NCBI GenBank assembly: GCA_963922205.1
Contig: CAWUHX010000061.1
Span: forward strand, 767,597 to 831,596
DNA length: 64,000 nucleotides
Reading direction: 5' to 3'
Source of the DNA: Romanomermis culicivorax
Lineage: Eukaryota; Nematoda; Enoplea; Mermithida; Mermithidae
Both the position numbers and the translations under genes were made by a program. The notes under the pieces were generated by a model, which was not told the origin of the DNA, ran no database searches, and saw nothing but the letters and a program-made list of their open reading frames with translations. How positions within the stretch are numbered: the first letter of the stretch is position 1; each line of letters begins with the position of its first letter. Below are positions 23,101-33,168 of the stretch, piece by piece.

Positions 23101-26100
23101 GGAAGGAATGCCTGCATTATCAAAATCTGATTCTGTAGAGTTCTATACTTCACTATGCAAGATGATATCGAAGGCGAAAATTGCGGAAGAGAAGAAAACG
23201 GAAGCTATAGAGTCTTTGTTGAGGTACAGAGATGTCTTTAGCTTGCCTGGTGATCCGGCTACTACAACCCCAGCTCTGACGTGCAAGATAGATACAGGAG
23301 ATGCAAGACCTGTAGCAAAGAGATATTACAGAGCTTCAATTAATAGTTGGCCAGGAGTAAGGCGACATATAAAGGAGATGTTGGATCAAGGAGTGATCGA
23401 GCCCTCGAAGTCACCGTGGGCTGCACCCTTGTTCCTAGTTGGAAAGAAAGATGGAACTAGGAGACCAGTAGTTGATTTTAGAGGTATAAACGAAGTGACC
23501 AAGGATGATAAATATCCCATCCCGAGAATGGATGACTATTTAGATTGCCTTGGAAGAGCGAAGTTTTATACGACTCTAGATTTGAAGTCGGGATATTGGC
23601 AGGTCCCGATGGAGGAGGAGAGCAAGGAGAAAACGGCTTTTATATGCCAAGAGGGCTTGTTTCAGTTTAAAGTGATGCCGTTTGGATTGAAGAATGCACC
23701 TGCTGAATTCCAAAGGATGATGGAGAGAATCCTTGGGGATTTGGTATGGAAAATTTGCCTAGTGTACATAGATGATATTATCATCTTCTCGAATACGTTC
23801 GAGGAACACTTAGAGAATTTGAAAATGGTGCTAGAAGTGTTGAGGAAGGCGAAGTTGACTCTTAAGCTGGAGAAATGTGAATTTCTTCCCGAGAAGGTGC
23901 ACTTTTTAGGGCACATCTTGGATGCGAACGGAATTTCTCCGGATCCTAAGAAGGTCAAGGCGATAACGGAATTTCCATTCCCGGATTCTGTTAAGAAAAT
24001 GCAAAGATTCCTAGGTATGCTACAATGGTGTAAGAAATTTATACCAGACCTAGCAGCACTAGCTGAACCCTTGTACAAATTAACAGGCAAGAAGGGAACA
24101 TGGAATGTGACGGAGTTGCATTACACAACTTTTGAGAAGCTCAAAGTAGCATTGACCTCAGTACCTTTCTTAAGACATCCAATTCTAGTTGGATCTGCGC
24201 GATTCATTCTTCAAACGGATGCCAGTGGAATTGCATTGGGAGCAGTGTTATGTCAAGAGACTGACTCGGAACGTTGGGTGATAGCCTACAATAGTCGGAT
24301 ATTGCGGGCAGAGGAAAGGAAATGGTGCGCCACCGAAAGGGAATGCTTAGCTGTGGTTTACGGCCTTAAAATTTATAAACATTATCTTTTGGGCCAAAAG
24401 GTCAGGATTCAAACTGACCACAAACCATTATTATCAATGAGGGTCAACACACAGACTAATGACAAACTCAAGAGGTGGTACGCATTCATTTGCCAGTTTA
24501 ATCACAAGTTGGAGTACGTGCCTGGCAGACAGAATGCCATGGCTGATTTCCTCTCCAGAAAAGAGGAACCGGATGAGCAGAAAGAGAAGTTGCCACCAAA
24601 ATGGGAGCTTATCTTTCAGAAAGAAGGAGTAAAATCTCTTGCTGAAGATGAAGTCCTTAACCAAAACCACAAAGTTTTAGTGAAACAACTTCGGGAACTC
24701 AGAGGAGATGAAGTGGATGAGGCTGTAGGAGTCTTCACTCCGGTGAAGATGGCCACAGCTTCAGTGGCTTCAAAGTATGGTGTTAGTGATGAGACTCGAC
24801 TTAATATTTCTCCAGAATTTGATAATTATCGAACACCTGAGAAATATGAAATTGAGGCGGTAGTCACTAGACAAATGGCAAAAAACTTGCAGCAGGAGGA
24901 AAAAGGACATCCTCCTGGGCAAGCAAAACCTGTAGAAGAGGTGAAGAGAATTTTTGAACCGAAGGAGAAGGAGTTTGAAGAAGCCCCAGAAATTGAAGAT
25001 GGTAGACCGAAAGGGCTTATCTCAAACGCCTTGATGTCAAAGTTGCAAGGAAAGGATAAAGATTTAAAAGTGATCTTCGAGAAACTAGGTGCTAATAGTG
25101 GCACTAAGTCTCAAAGTAACTTTTATATCGATCAAGGGATACTATATAGAGAGACTTTTGGCGAGGCAGAGGATCAAGTTGTTGTGCCCTCTGTTCTCAA
25201 AAAAGTTGTCCTACATCAGTATCATGGAGCAGTGATGATGACGCATCAAGGGTTTAAGAGAACCCTTGCTATTATTAAAAAGCGGTTCTGGTGGCCGAAC
25301 ATCGAGAAGGATGTTCGGAGCTGGATCAGCTTTTGTCCGATATGTCAAATTGCGACTCCAGGAAAGGCTACAATACCGCCATTAAATCCATTTATTCCTA
25401 GAGGACCATTTGACATAGTCTCTGTGGATATTGTGGGAATATCTCCCATGAGCGAGAAAAGACCGTATGTGATAGTATTTCAAGATTACTTTACAAAATG
25501 GGTGGAAGCAGAAATGATCCCGGATCAATCTGCTGTAACCATTGTGGACAGTTTTCTTCGAAATATTGTGTTCAGGCATGGAACCCCGGTGAAATTGTTG
25601 AGTGATAACGGTTCATGCTTTACAGCTGATTTGATGACGTCAGTTTGTAAATTATTGGAGTGTCAGAAGATTTTCACAACTGCCTACCATCCACAAGGAA
25701 ATGGAATGGTTGAAAGGTTTAACCAAACCTTGATCAAGCAGTTGCGAAAGGTTGCTATAGAGGATTCAGATAAGTGGGACAGATATTTGCAATCTGTTGT
25801 TTTTGCGTATAATGCCACACCTCATACCTCAACGAGATGTTCTCCATTTGCCTTATTGAGAGGTCATGAGGCTAATTTTGGCATTAGTATTGGTGTTGCA
25901 AGAAACATAGTTCTGCCAATGAACTATGAGGCTTATAAGCATATACTAACAGAAAGTTTAGTAGAAACTTATGAAGTCATTTCAGAGAATATCAGGAAGG
26001 CTGCGGAGAGCAGTAAAAAGTTTTTTGACCGTAAAGCAAAAGCTCATGATTATTCCGTCAATGATTGGGTTTTGCTGAAAGTCGATAAACAGAAAAAACT

Positions 26101-26329
26101 GGGTCTGCCGTGGCAAGGACCGTATGTTGTTACTGATAATAGGAGATTATCAGAGAATGTGCTTGAAATCGCTCACTGGAGAGAGCCGCTGAAAAAGCAG
26201 GTGGTATCCGTGAGCAGGTTAAAGCACTTTCGCTACGAGACCGGCAGATGGCTGCAGTCTAACGAAGTGTCATCTAAGGACACGCAGTTTACTGTAGATT
26301 CGAAAATTAGTAATTATAAACTGCTGTAG
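20114..26329 (+). CDS. Retrotransposon Gag-Pol polyprotein: capsid, zinc knuckle, protease, RT, RNase H, integrase
   Basis: Open from the TGA at 20111 to 26329. The first in-frame ATG is only at about 20972, inside the capsid region, so it cannot start independently as a full Gag. In order: an Arg/Ser-rich segment (about 20595-20700), a capsid-like helical region (about 20733-21240), a CX2HX4HX4C zinc knuckle (21641-21682), an RGG-rich patch (about 21716-21850), aspartic protease with DTGA at 22322, reverse transcriptase with YIDD at 23765-23776, RNase H with its first Asp at 24218, and an integrase HHCC region (about 25214-25350). The integrase core has D, D, E at 25427, 25604 and 25712 with 35 residues between the last two. 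A WQGPY (GPY/F) module follows at 26111. All catalytic residues are present. It would make cytoplasmic particles, reverse transcribe the element RNA and integrate the DNA. Confidence 0.92.
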   Translation, partial: YEPEITNWSRREDPRDRVDPKDLRFNALEKKVELLIKVIESAQVKEKETEDDQRKKIGESSYLENRVERVGEPKREVHSEVYIRSQEDRDKYSARDRGWTEEPQSSRNAEQAQSNAYGYSENRRSRERKVTICDESSQGEDRFSRPTPWRDTANRADLSPERRRKRRSKSRKRSRRSRARSRHYSDSDNSSSSTSNSSSSVEVDVRDVVKALKHRPLHDSIKPTEALKFFTDLESEFLENTADKVKKECLRRLSQNTARRIARTSSSYTEARRNILKYLAPTYDLTMLKRELFNMKQEEGESALEFLKRLSNHVDLVYADQSDQVRQENIINAFIYKSSPLYQTELQDVLPSMKTWQDLAYAVTQIDKKYKNVFTTFGAKDKPIVVNQVVAEEMCPEIAFVGNAPYGSTKKYNQTKSRPQNQLQKAVEEERSEENAEEMQHGLSPRDVKKSNEEQAKESFLAILSKEWLQLVQKVDKLQVTQNEALKELTTVKTASAEKQKQLKQQRPYCIYHKNNTHATEECKTLAYRRQQQQRGGFNRGMSNQYYGGDRNASFRGSFRGRGGPQFGFRGRGRGAYYVGFPEEDQMYGYDPEFERYREFCRLREQGIQLQRQPQLMLPASTSQPAIQASTVQDQSGSFVSNQSQPSSHNVMVTSGTDVDDESDQSRNKSSSLVLGSIIHLDKVTPLEKVKERDLAHVKYGRKATDIERRLLENYPKTVPFYINVVIKETATRAFIDTGAQCTVMSSKLLKRALDVDYTVYPRILKVTVADGKIVHAYGYVPVCMKTEFGSFPVNAIVLPDAGEDLILGTDFLAHPDLGVVIDFKRNAMTIQGIERKIDVVQVPSVTTVQTVMEEVIKVSVASTDCINQIVYPKVCLLKTTVAIVACSKTYIPYGTDVLMKAKLWDQHGDATLNGIIVESKDSERKFRMEKAVVDGSQEEFVVLISNTTGSGCRFERDQIIGYTESMLIEDDDTYKKVKEMKKIKEEKEYQTCMVKEGMPALSKSDSVEFYTSLCKMISKAKIAEEKKTEAIESLLRYRDVFSLPGDPATTTPALTCKIDTGDARPVAKRYYRASINSWPGVRRHIKEMLDQGVIEPSKSPWAAPLFLVGKKDGTRRPVVDFRGINEVTKDDKYPIPRMDDYLDCLGRAKFYTTLDLKSGYWQVPMEEESKEKTAFICQEGLFQFKVMPFGLKNAPAEFQRMMERILGDLVWKICLVYIDDIIIFSNTFEEHLENLKMVLEVLRKAKLTLKLEKCEFLPEKVHFLGHILDANGISPDPKKVKAITEFPFPDSVKKMQRFLGMLQWCKKFIPDLAALAEPLYKLTGKKGTWNVTELHYTTFEKLKVALTSVPFLRHPILVGSARFILQTDASGIALGAVLCQETDSERWVIAYNSRILRAEERKWCATERECLAVVYGLKIYKHYLLGQKVRIQTDHKPLLSMRVNTQTNDKLKRWYAFICQFNHKLEYVPGRQNAMADFLSRKEEPDEQKEKLPPKWELIFQKEGVKSLAEDEVLNQNHKVLVKQLRELRGDEVDEAVGVFTPVKMATASVASKYGVSDETRLNISPEFDNYRTPEKYEIEAVVTRQMAKNLQQEEKGHPPGQAKPVEEVKRIFEPKEKEFEEAPEIEDGRPKGLISNALMSKLQGKDKDLKVIFEKLGANSGTKSQSNFYIDQGILYRETFGEAEDQVVVPSVLKKVVLHQYHGAVMMTHQGFKRTLAIIKKRFWWPNIEKDVRSWISFCPICQIATPGKATIPPLNPFIPRGPFDIVSVDIVGISPMSEKRPYVIVFQDYFTKWVEAEMIPDQSAVTIVDSFLRNIVFRHGTPVKLLSDNGSCFTADLMTSVCKLLECQKIFTTAYHPQGNGMVERFNQTLIKQLRKVAIEDSDKWDRYLQSVVFAYNATPHTSTRCSPFALLRGHEANFGISIGVARNIVLPMNYEAYKHILTESLVETYEVISENIRKAAESSKKFFDRKAKAHDYSVNDWVLLKVDKQKKLGLPWQGPYVVTDNRRLSENVLEIAHWREPLKKQVVSVSRLKHFRYETGRWLQSNEVSSKDTQFTVDSKISNYKLL

Positions 26330-27617
26330 CACGTAGCGCTATTTTTCGCATGTGTGTGTGTGCGTGTGATTACCCCCCCCCCCATATTTTTTCGTCCCGA
26401 ATTTTGTAATTAGGTACAAATTGTAATTAGTTGTATTTATTTATGTATTTATCATGTATTTATTGTGTATTTTTTATTTTCCCTCGCGTAAATCTTTAAA
26501 TTTTCAAAAATTCTTGGTAAAAAAAAACCACTCTTCGCAAAAAATCCAAATTCTTAAAATTTTTTCGCGGCTTAAATTTTAAATTTCCCCGAGTCCGAGT
26601 AATTTTTTCGGAGGAAATAGTTAGTTGTTGCCCCCCAATTCTGTGAATATTGGAAGAATTGGGAAACCACTGAAATTTTAGGGTGAAAATAGACAAAAAG
26701 TAGCGAAAGCGGAAAATTTGTCGATTTTTCAGCTCTTAAAAAGTTTTATCAAAAAATTTTCAAAAATTGATAGCGCCGAATTCCAAGAATTCGAGAATGA
26801 AGCGGAAGAAATGTCCTGGCCCCCCAATGGATGCCGGACAAAACAATACCTGGTCACGGACCCCCACGTGACCTACGGTCAGCCGCAGGTGCGGCAAAAC
26901 AATCAGTATTTTTTAGTCGATGGTAAGCGACCTAAGTTTTTAAACTTAGTTAATCTAAACATTATTTGGGCAAAGCAGGATGTTATAGCCCACGGGTGTC
27001 TAGATGAAGGCCTAGACAATTGTAAAAGTTTAGTGGGAACAAATTTGTTCTGTCAACTTGAAAAAGTGTGGCAAAGCTGCCCGTAGCGCAAAATTTGGAC
27101 TTTTTGCGAAACTACATCATTCCTCTACACACATAGCGAGTTGAATAAATTCGTCTATGTGATGGGGAAGAAGTGGAGCGTAGCAACTAGTCGACTAGGG
27201 GTAGATAATTTCAAAATTATTTAAATTTTCAAATTCCATCTTAATTTAATTTTCTACGAATTTCCACATTTTGGGTAAATTAGTAAATATATTTTAAATT
27301 TCTTCTTGGAAATTCTTAATTTATTAGTTGGATAGGCCGTTTTGGGCGTTGGATTGAGACGGCATGCAGTCGAATGATGGAAGACGCAGGTGGTCTGTGC
27401 GTGTACTCCCGTATAAGGTAGAAGTCGGGGCCGCACTTGTGTTTAACTATCTGCCAACACTAACCCAATATATGTTTGGTACCTTATTGTCCCCTGCTTG
27501 CAATTTCTTTTTTTTTCTTTTTCCTTTTTGTGCTTACTATCTGTGGTGAAGGTAGAATTTAACCGATGTTTGTCCGCTTTGGGAAAAACTTTCATTAAAA
27601 AGTTGTAAACATTTTGT
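26330..27617 (+). other. Spacer between pol and ORF3, with splice-acceptor-like sites
   Basis: A TG repeat followed by eleven Cs (26351-26383) opens the spacer. GTCGATTTTTCAG ending at 26732 is a strong nematode 3' splice site. It is followed by a frame open to 27086 (about 115 residues, Cys-containing, no ATG near its start) that resembles nothing recognised. An AATAAA lies at 27144. A second acceptor-like GAATTTTTTAG ends at 27629, just inside the annotated start of ORF3. The layout suggests ORF3 is expressed from a spliced or trans-spliced subgenomic RNA, but nothing here proves it. Confidence 0.5.
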
Positions 27618-30600
27618 ATGAATTTTTTAGACTACAATGTCAAGCGCATTGTCAGAGTCGGCAAATTGGAATGCTGGTTCGCCACGAATTTCGGGAGATT
27701 TCCGTTGGAATTGACGGAACCGAAAATGGTCGAAATAGGTAAGGTGGCCGAAATGATCGAAACCTTGAAGGTGAGTAGGTTTCGAGGACAGCCAATTATC
27801 GGGTTTGATACAGAGAAAGTTACTCAAGAGTATGTGAGTAAGGTTTTCGCGACTTCTGGGGTTGATAACCCAAAAGGGAAGGAGTTTGCGAGAGTCATTA
27901 GCTTCTCGACGGTAACTGGAGACACCTTTGTTGTAGATACTACGACAATCATGCCGAAGGAATGGACGCTCATTCATGAGCTCTTAGATTCGGACATGCT
28001 TCTCGTTGGATACAACTTGGTTACAGATCTGGTCGCCATCTGGAATGTTAATGGCGCAGGTAGAAAGCACCAAGATGTTGATCTAACACCGGAGATCAAG
28101 CATAGAGTAACGTCTTCGTATGGCCGTTATTATGACGTAGCCAAGGTAGGAGACCAGTTGAACGGAAGATTTTTGGCAATGTCCAGGAAGTTGGGACTTT
28201 GCCCGGAGACCTTTAAGCTGAAAGGGTTGTTCACGGAGCTGTATCTGGCGGATATCGGTTATTTCCAAATCGATTTCCGTCAGAGAGCGCAACCTGAACG
28301 ATTCTGTAGGCACACGTTGACGCAGTTTGAAATACGGTATTCAGCACTGGACGCCTACTACTCATTGTTGGTTTTCCTAGCGTTTTTCCACTATGAGTTA
28401 GCTATGGAAGTCGAGGTCGGATTCCAGTATTTTCCGCATGATTTGATGAAAGCGGATCAAATTCAGATAATGGCTTTTAGGTTGTATAGGTTTTTTAACA
28501 TGATACATGGTGAAAATTTTCCGCAGACTTTTTGCGGAAGTCCAGAAGTAGAGGAGCCGCAGTCATCGGCTATTTATCACGTGATGAGACAGGAGGTGTA
28601 TGCCCGTATGGCTGCCCAAATGGATACCTCATTTGGAGGCTATACGGAGTACAGCTTCCCTCATTACGAGTCAAATCCGAAGAGAGGGAGAGAAGTAAGT
28701 ATACCTAAAGGTATTCATCCTGATTATACCATCAAGGAAAAAAGTAAGAATGTGGACGGTAACGATACGGTAAGTGAGGATGAAGAGTTTGAAGAAGCTT
28801 TGTCCGAAAAGCAGATTAGAACTCGAATTACGAAGAAGGTGGTAGATATGGTGAATCAAGGGAAGAGTTTCAGTAGACTTGATGAACCAGTATCTATGGT
28901 TTTATACGAGAATTTCCTAAGGTATAGGAAAGAAACGAAACAGTTGTTGGAGATAACATCTCTGGAAGTTGATTACCACGAGTATGAACCAGTCAGAGTT
29001 TCGAATGGTAAAGACTCGTATGTAAGACAACACTGGAGTATGGATATCGCTCCTTATTCTGAAATATTGATTGAGGACAATTTTAAGAATTTGGAGTCAG
29101 TGTGTAACAAAGTTCCGCTCACGTTTCATTTATTTTGGCCAGCTTGTAGAGAGGAAGCGGAGGAGTACCTTACCTCTCTCCTTGACCATAACTATTTGAG
29201 ATCCTTTAGCCCTGAGGGAAAGGAACAACTCTTGAAGATGTTGTGGAGAGGAGATAGGTATGGTCAGTACTTATCATTTTTGAATAGTCTTCCAGTAACG
29301 GAGGTGCATACGCCAACAAAGGGCGATGTGATTACATGTTGGGGAAATCGTTTCGGATTTTTGCCGATCCGATTTTGGCCCAAGACAAAATCATGGGAGC
29401 AAAGACCGGAAGATAAGAGGAAGCATTTGGCGGAGTGTCCACAGTACAAAGATAATCCGTACTGCTATCAGAGGTTTTACTTCCACCAGATAGCTGTCCG
29501 AGTTCCAGGTTTGCGATACCCAATAGATATGAGTGAGGACGCAACGAAGGAGAATCAGAAGAAGAGCGTGTTAGCGTATCAACCGGAATACGTTCCAGGT
29601 TATGAGCCGCCATTTTTCGAGCCGATATTGCCGTCCGATGCTCCAGGTTTCACAATTACGCATATTGGCGATAAGGTTGTAGTGACGCCGACAGGTAAGC
29701 AGCCAGCAGTGCCGGTTACAGGCACTGAGGTAAGCACAACGGTGAGTCAGCAATCTGGAGTTGATATGAGTAGTATGGATCAGGTGCAGGGGATGCAGGC
29801 TGAGCCTGTTGCGGCGAAAGCACAGCAACAAGCGATACCTGCAGACCTCAACACCCCCATAGACTTGAATCAGGTAGGAGACGATTTAGAAGTGGACAAG
29901 GAGGTCACTGTTGAATCGTTGATACAGCCTGATCAAGAAACACAGGTAACCTCTTTACTAGATCAGACAGAAAGTTTACTTTCTGGAATGGATGTCAGGG
30001 CAGAGCAAATGTTGGATGAAAGCAATCTGATAACGATTGCTGCAAGTCCAACAATAGAAGAAATTGAAGCAAGGCTCAGGGAGCGAGCTGAAAAGGAAAT
30101 TGAAAGGCAGAAAGAGATTTTCGCTAAACAGCTTGCGGAGCAAAAAGCGAGATTAGATCAGCAGCAGAAGCAGCTGGAGCAGGTATTGGCTGGTTTTACG
30201 GCGCAGCCGACGCCTCTGGCAGCGCCTACAGTCGTGCAAGCTCCGGCCAAGCCGCCTACTGCTTATCATATCCCGAAATTGCCGGTGCAGCCTGCTAGTA
30301 CGCAGGTCATCCAACCTGCGGTCAGCAAGGTTACGCCGACAGTTCAAGTAGCGCCCAGAGATCCAAGTATGGACGGTGGTATACCAGGTATGTATACTGC
30401 CGAAGAGGTTAGAAAGTTCAGAGCGGAAGGTCGTACGGATGATCAGATTAAAAGATTAGGAAGGAGGAAGTTAGCCCGAAGGGCCAATAGGGCTAAGAGG
30501 AGAGATGAAGAAGATGTTATTGAAATTAGTGATGGTGAAGGAGAACAGACAGGGAGTTCTACGTCTGTGGACTTGAAGTTTGCAGGATCTACAACTTTAT

Positions 30601-31946
30601 TGACGGATTCAACCAAGTCCAAGACTGGAACTACGCCGACGAGCCTGATGCCTGGAACCAAAAGTTCTACGAGTCAAGTGCAGTCGACGGTTGCTTCGGC
30701 TAAAGTACCTAGTAAATCGTCTGCATCTCAGGTAAGTGCAACGACGAAAAGTACTTTGGCTAAGCCCGTGTCTAAAGTGGATAAGACTTCTCAGCAGAAC
30801 CAGAGCAGTTCCGCAGGGAAAAAAGTTGTTTCTAAACCCTCTACGTCGGAACCGACTAAATCGGTCAAGAGAAGTAGAGATAAGGAAGTAACTTTGGAGT
30901 ACCTGAGTTCTGTTTTGAGAGACTACTGGGATGTCCATAAGAAGTTTCCCTTGGTGAAGGGAAGGATAGATTTTTCGACACCGGAGGTGATCGAATTCTT
31001 TGCTCAGGATATGCCAGATGATAATAGGAATCAAATCATCTGGGCATTGGTGAATAATGGAGTAGAGGAGCTTTACGAGAACTATGGGGATCACTTTGAT
31101 GTTCAGGGTGGTTTCCTGTATGATCATGTAAACGTTCCTGAGCCCATTTGGGAGTATATTTGGCTCAAGTTCATGCCAAATTGGTTTCATCATTTTGATG
31201 CGGAAATAGTAATGGCAGCCGTGAGATACTTATGTACCATGGTGTTGCTAAAGTTAGAACAGCAGCAGTTGGGCCCGAGACACATTGGTGCAGTGGATGC
31301 ACGGGCCAAGTCATTTGTGACGGAGAGGTATTATTCTATCTACCTGCGGGGAGAAGGTAGTACTGCATTCAGGGAAGCGTATGCCAACCGAATGCAGGAA
31401 CACCAACAAACTGCAGTGGATATGGCAGCGAAAAGAAGGTTGTCAGACATGGTTCAGAAATTTTCTGGTAAATTCCAGAAGGCCGAGGATGAGGAGGGGC
31501 AACCCTTCAAGATTCCCATTTTAACGGAGAGACAACCTAGAGATACATCCAGGTCCAGGAGCCAGCACTCGCGACAATCGTCTCACTCGCAGGGTCGGCA
31601 CCAGCCTGGAGTATTCAAATTACCGTATGCAAATCAACAGAGTCAAGGAAGGTCCAGTACCTCAGCTTCTGGAGTATCTTCCGTAAGTTCCACTCAGGGC
31701 TCGTACCAGAGGGGAACTGGAGGGGGATATGGCCGAGGCTGGGGTCAGGGACAGGGTCAAGGAAGACCCTTCAAAATGGTTAATCCGCAACCGTATAGAG
31801 GACAGGCGATGGGCGGACCCCCTCGTGCGGCCCAACCTCGAGGAGTTTTTGGGGGATTCCTCAGGGGTCGTGGAGCTCGGGGTGGTCCCTACCCTCGCCG
31901 TGGTAGCTTCCAATACGGCGGTTATGGTGGCGGCGGGCAACAATAA
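27618..31946 (+). CDS. Retrotransposon ORF3: DEDDy 3'-5' exonuclease-domain protein with SIM and RGG tail
   Basis: 1442 codons in the env position of the LTR element. Residues about 55-260 carry the DEDDy signature: Exo I D64-T-E66 in IGFDTE, Exo II N133 and D137 in GYNLVTDL, and Exo III Y241 and D245 in RYSALDAYYSLL. These are the five residues expected for an active RNase D/WRN/MUT-7-type nuclease. Residues about 280-700 are unrecognised. Next come a coiled coil (about 812-862), Pro/Gln-rich linkers, a basic patch, VIEISD followed by acidic residues at 967-972 (a SUMO-interaction-like motif), and Ser/Thr-rich sequence. A helical domain of unknown type (about 1090-1260) and a Gly/Arg/Gln-rich RGG tail (about 1365-1442) close the protein. 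There is no signal peptide, transmembrane segment or fusion peptide, so it is not an envelope protein. If splicing uses the acceptor at 27629, translation would start upstream or at a later Met (about residue 37), leaving the nuclease intact. It probably acts on RNA or DNA ends during the element's cycle or against host small RNAs; both are inference. Confidence 0.85.
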   Translation: MNFLDYNVKRIVRVGKLECWFATNFGRFPLELTEPKMVEIGKVAEMIETLKVSRFRGQPIIGFDTEKVTQEYVSKVFATSGVDNPKGKEFARVISFSTVTGDTFVVDTTTIMPKEWTLIHELLDSDMLLVGYNLVTDLVAIWNVNGAGRKHQDVDLTPEIKHRVTSSYGRYYDVAKVGDQLNGRFLAMSRKLGLCPETFKLKGLFTELYLADIGYFQIDFRQRAQPERFCRHTLTQFEIRYSALDAYYSLLVFLAFFHYELAMEVEVGFQYFPHDLMKADQIQIMAFRLYRFFNMIHGENFPQTFCGSPEVEEPQSSAIYHVMRQEVYARMAAQMDTSFGGYTEYSFPHYESNPKRGREVSIPKGIHPDYTIKEKSKNVDGNDTVSEDEEFEEALSEKQIRTRITKKVVDMVNQGKSFSRLDEPVSMVLYENFLRYRKETKQLLEITSLEVDYHEYEPVRVSNGKDSYVRQHWSMDIAPYSEILIEDNFKNLESVCNKVPLTFHLFWPACREEAEEYLTSLLDHNYLRSFSPEGKEQLLKMLWRGDRYGQYLSFLNSLPVTEVHTPTKGDVITCWGNRFGFLPIRFWPKTKSWEQRPEDKRKHLAECPQYKDNPYCYQRFYFHQIAVRVPGLRYPIDMSEDATKENQKKSVLAYQPEYVPGYEPPFFEPILPSDAPGFTITHIGDKVVVTPTGKQPAVPVTGTEVSTTVSQQSGVDMSSMDQVQGMQAEPVAAKAQQQAIPADLNTPIDLNQVGDDLEVDKEVTVESLIQPDQETQVTSLLDQTESLLSGMDVRAEQMLDESNLITIAASPTIEEIEARLRERAEKEIERQKEIFAKQLAEQKARLDQQQKQLEQVLAGFTAQPTPLAAPTVVQAPAKPPTAYHIPKLPVQPASTQVIQPAVSKVTPTVQVAPRDPSMDGGIPGMYTAEEVRKFRAEGRTDDQIKRLGRRKLARRANRAKRRDEEDVIEISDGEGEQTGSSTSVDLKFAGSTTLLTDSTKSKTGTTPTSLMPGTKSSTSQVQSTVASAKVPSKSSASQVSATTKSTLAKPVSKVDKTSQQNQSSSAGKKVVSKPSTSEPTKSVKRSRDKEVTLEYLSSVLRDYWDVHKKFPLVKGRIDFSTPEVIEFFAQDMPDDNRNQIIWALVNNGVEELYENYGDHFDVQGGFLYDHVNVPEPIWEYIWLKFMPNWFHHFDAEIVMAAVRYLCTMVLLKLEQQQLGPRHIGAVDARAKSFVTERYYSIYLRGEGSTAFREAYANRMQEHQQTAVDMAAKRRLSDMVQKFSGKFQKAEDEEGQPFKIPILTERQPRDTSRSRSQHSRQSSHSQGRHQPGVFKLPYANQQSQGRSSTSASGVSSVSSTQGSYQRGTGGGYGRGWGQGQGQGRPFKMVNPQPYRGQAMGGPPRAAQPRGVFGGFLRGRGARGGPYPRRGSFQYGGYGGGGQQ

Positions 31947-32685
31947 TTTCATATAGCCGCATACTTTTTGGACCAAAATTCGTTATTTCGTACAAATTTT
32001 ATTTCAAAAAATACAAAATACAAAAACACAAATAAAATACAAAATACAAAAAAATATATATTATCTCGTTTTATTGTTGCTTTAAATTTTAAATTTTTTC
32101 TCGTTTCCGGTGCCCAAAAGTTGCCCGGCGAAATTCGTCTTTCCGTCCATCTTATTTCGGGCGTGTACATAGCCCTCGTATTTTTCTCGTTTAATTTCAG
32201 GGCCTGAAAAAGATGAAGACGTGAAAATTTTATTTGCATTTATAAAATTTATTTCGTAAATTTGAAGTATTTTATAGAAAATCTTTTTTACTGAGTAGAT
32301 TTGTATTGGACGGAGCGACGTGGCGAGCGGCCGACCATAGAGGAAGCGCACCTGGGGTACCTCATCACCGAAGCTGTAAAAACCAGTACACGGGAGAAGA
32401 GGAACGGCGACGCCCCGGATCTAGGCACAGATCGACGTCAAAGTCCAGGCCGAACTACGTTCGTGATCGTTTCCGGTAGCCTGAAAAGGAGTGCCCTGCC
32501 GAATGGATTGGTCAAGGTCGCCGTCACCTGAAGGACCTGGTAGGGGCTGGATCACATTTTGGAGGGGGTAGCCCCAAAAATTTGTTTTCCGAGGGGAAAA
32601 CTGTTATGCAGTCGGGGCCTCAGTATGAGACTCAGGCTGCAGAAAGGTTTTCACCTCCCGTTGGTTGGTTTTGAGGGCTGAGGGA
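31947..32685 (+). other. Untranslated tail of the LTR element with purine tracts
   Basis: 739 bp between the ORF3 stop and the 3' LTR. It opens with A-rich sequence including AATAAA at about 32031. A second G-rich tract (TTTTGGAGGGGGTAGCCCC, about 32551-32569) lies 120 bp before the LTR. No long open frame is present. Confidence 0.6.
32670..32685 (+). promoter_or_regulatory. Polypurine tract
   Basis: TTGAGGGCTGAGGGA directly abuts the first TG of the 3' LTR. This is the expected position of the plus-strand primer, although the tract is interrupted by C and T. Confidence 0.6.
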
Positions 32686-33164
32686 TGTTGAGGTGGTCTC
32701 AGGTGCACGTGTTCAGCTTCCGGCGTCGGTGCGCAGGCGGTTGGACGCGGCGAAAAGTGGCGAAAAAAGAATGATATATTTGCATAGGTTTATGCTGCCA
32801 CTGTTTCGCGTTTTTGGTGTCTTTTTGTCATTGTTAAAAAAGATACGTTTTATGGAGCGACGCCGCCATCGCCTTTTATACAATATTTTGTTTATTATTG
32901 TTTATTTGGCGTCGCCATTAGCTACCCAATACACATTGAACCCGTAAGTGTATTGTTTTGTGAGCGTAGAGGTTGGAGTTTATAAGAGTAGGATTGGAGA
33001 CTTGGGTAGGAGCTCCTGAGGTACGTGCCAAGGTGTTCTGCCTGAGGTTTAGTGAAAGTTCTGGCGAGTATCTGGTGAAACGTCTGGGAGAGTTTTGTGG
33101 TTGTTGTTGTTGTTAGCCTGTGGTCAGAACTGTTGCATAGTGTTGACCCCACAGTTGCCTAACA
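32686..33164 (+). repeat. 3' long terminal repeat
   Basis: 479 bp, TGTTGAGG...GCCTAACA, aligning end to end with 19089-19570. Differences are about thirty substitutions and small indels, clustered around the T-rich middle (32875-32910) and near the end. The TATAAGA motif is kept at 32981. Confidence 0.95.
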
Positions 33165-33168
33165 TATT
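33165..33168 (+). repeat. Target-site duplication TATT, right copy
   Basis: Matches TATT at 19085-19088. Confidence 0.8.

Larger units (their letters stand above)
19089..33164 (+). mobile_element. Ty3/gypsy LTR retrotransposon, 14.1 kb, with a DEDDy-exonuclease third ORF
   Basis: Order: 5' LTR, primer-binding site, gag, protease-RT-RNase H-integrase in one frame, a 1.29-kb spacer, a 1442-codon third ORF, a 0.74-kb untranslated tail, polypurine tract and 3' LTR. The PR-RT-RH-IN order, DD35E integrase and GPY/F-type C-terminus place it in Ty3/gypsy. Both LTRs begin TG and end CA, and a TATT target duplication flanks them, so it is a single complete insertion. The LTRs differ at about thirty positions by eye (roughly 93-94% identical), so insertion is not recent. 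Even so pol and ORF3 are uninterrupted; the only obvious breaks are two in-frame stops in gag. Confidence 0.95.

Noticed and set aside
30609-31193. 194-codon minus-strand frame
   Set aside because: It lies wholly opposite the well-supported ORF3 and has no domain; it is a shadow.
27618-31946. ORF3 as an envelope glycoprotein
   Set aside because: No signal peptide, transmembrane anchor, fusion peptide or cysteine-rich ectodomain; the nuclease signature explains the N-terminus instead.
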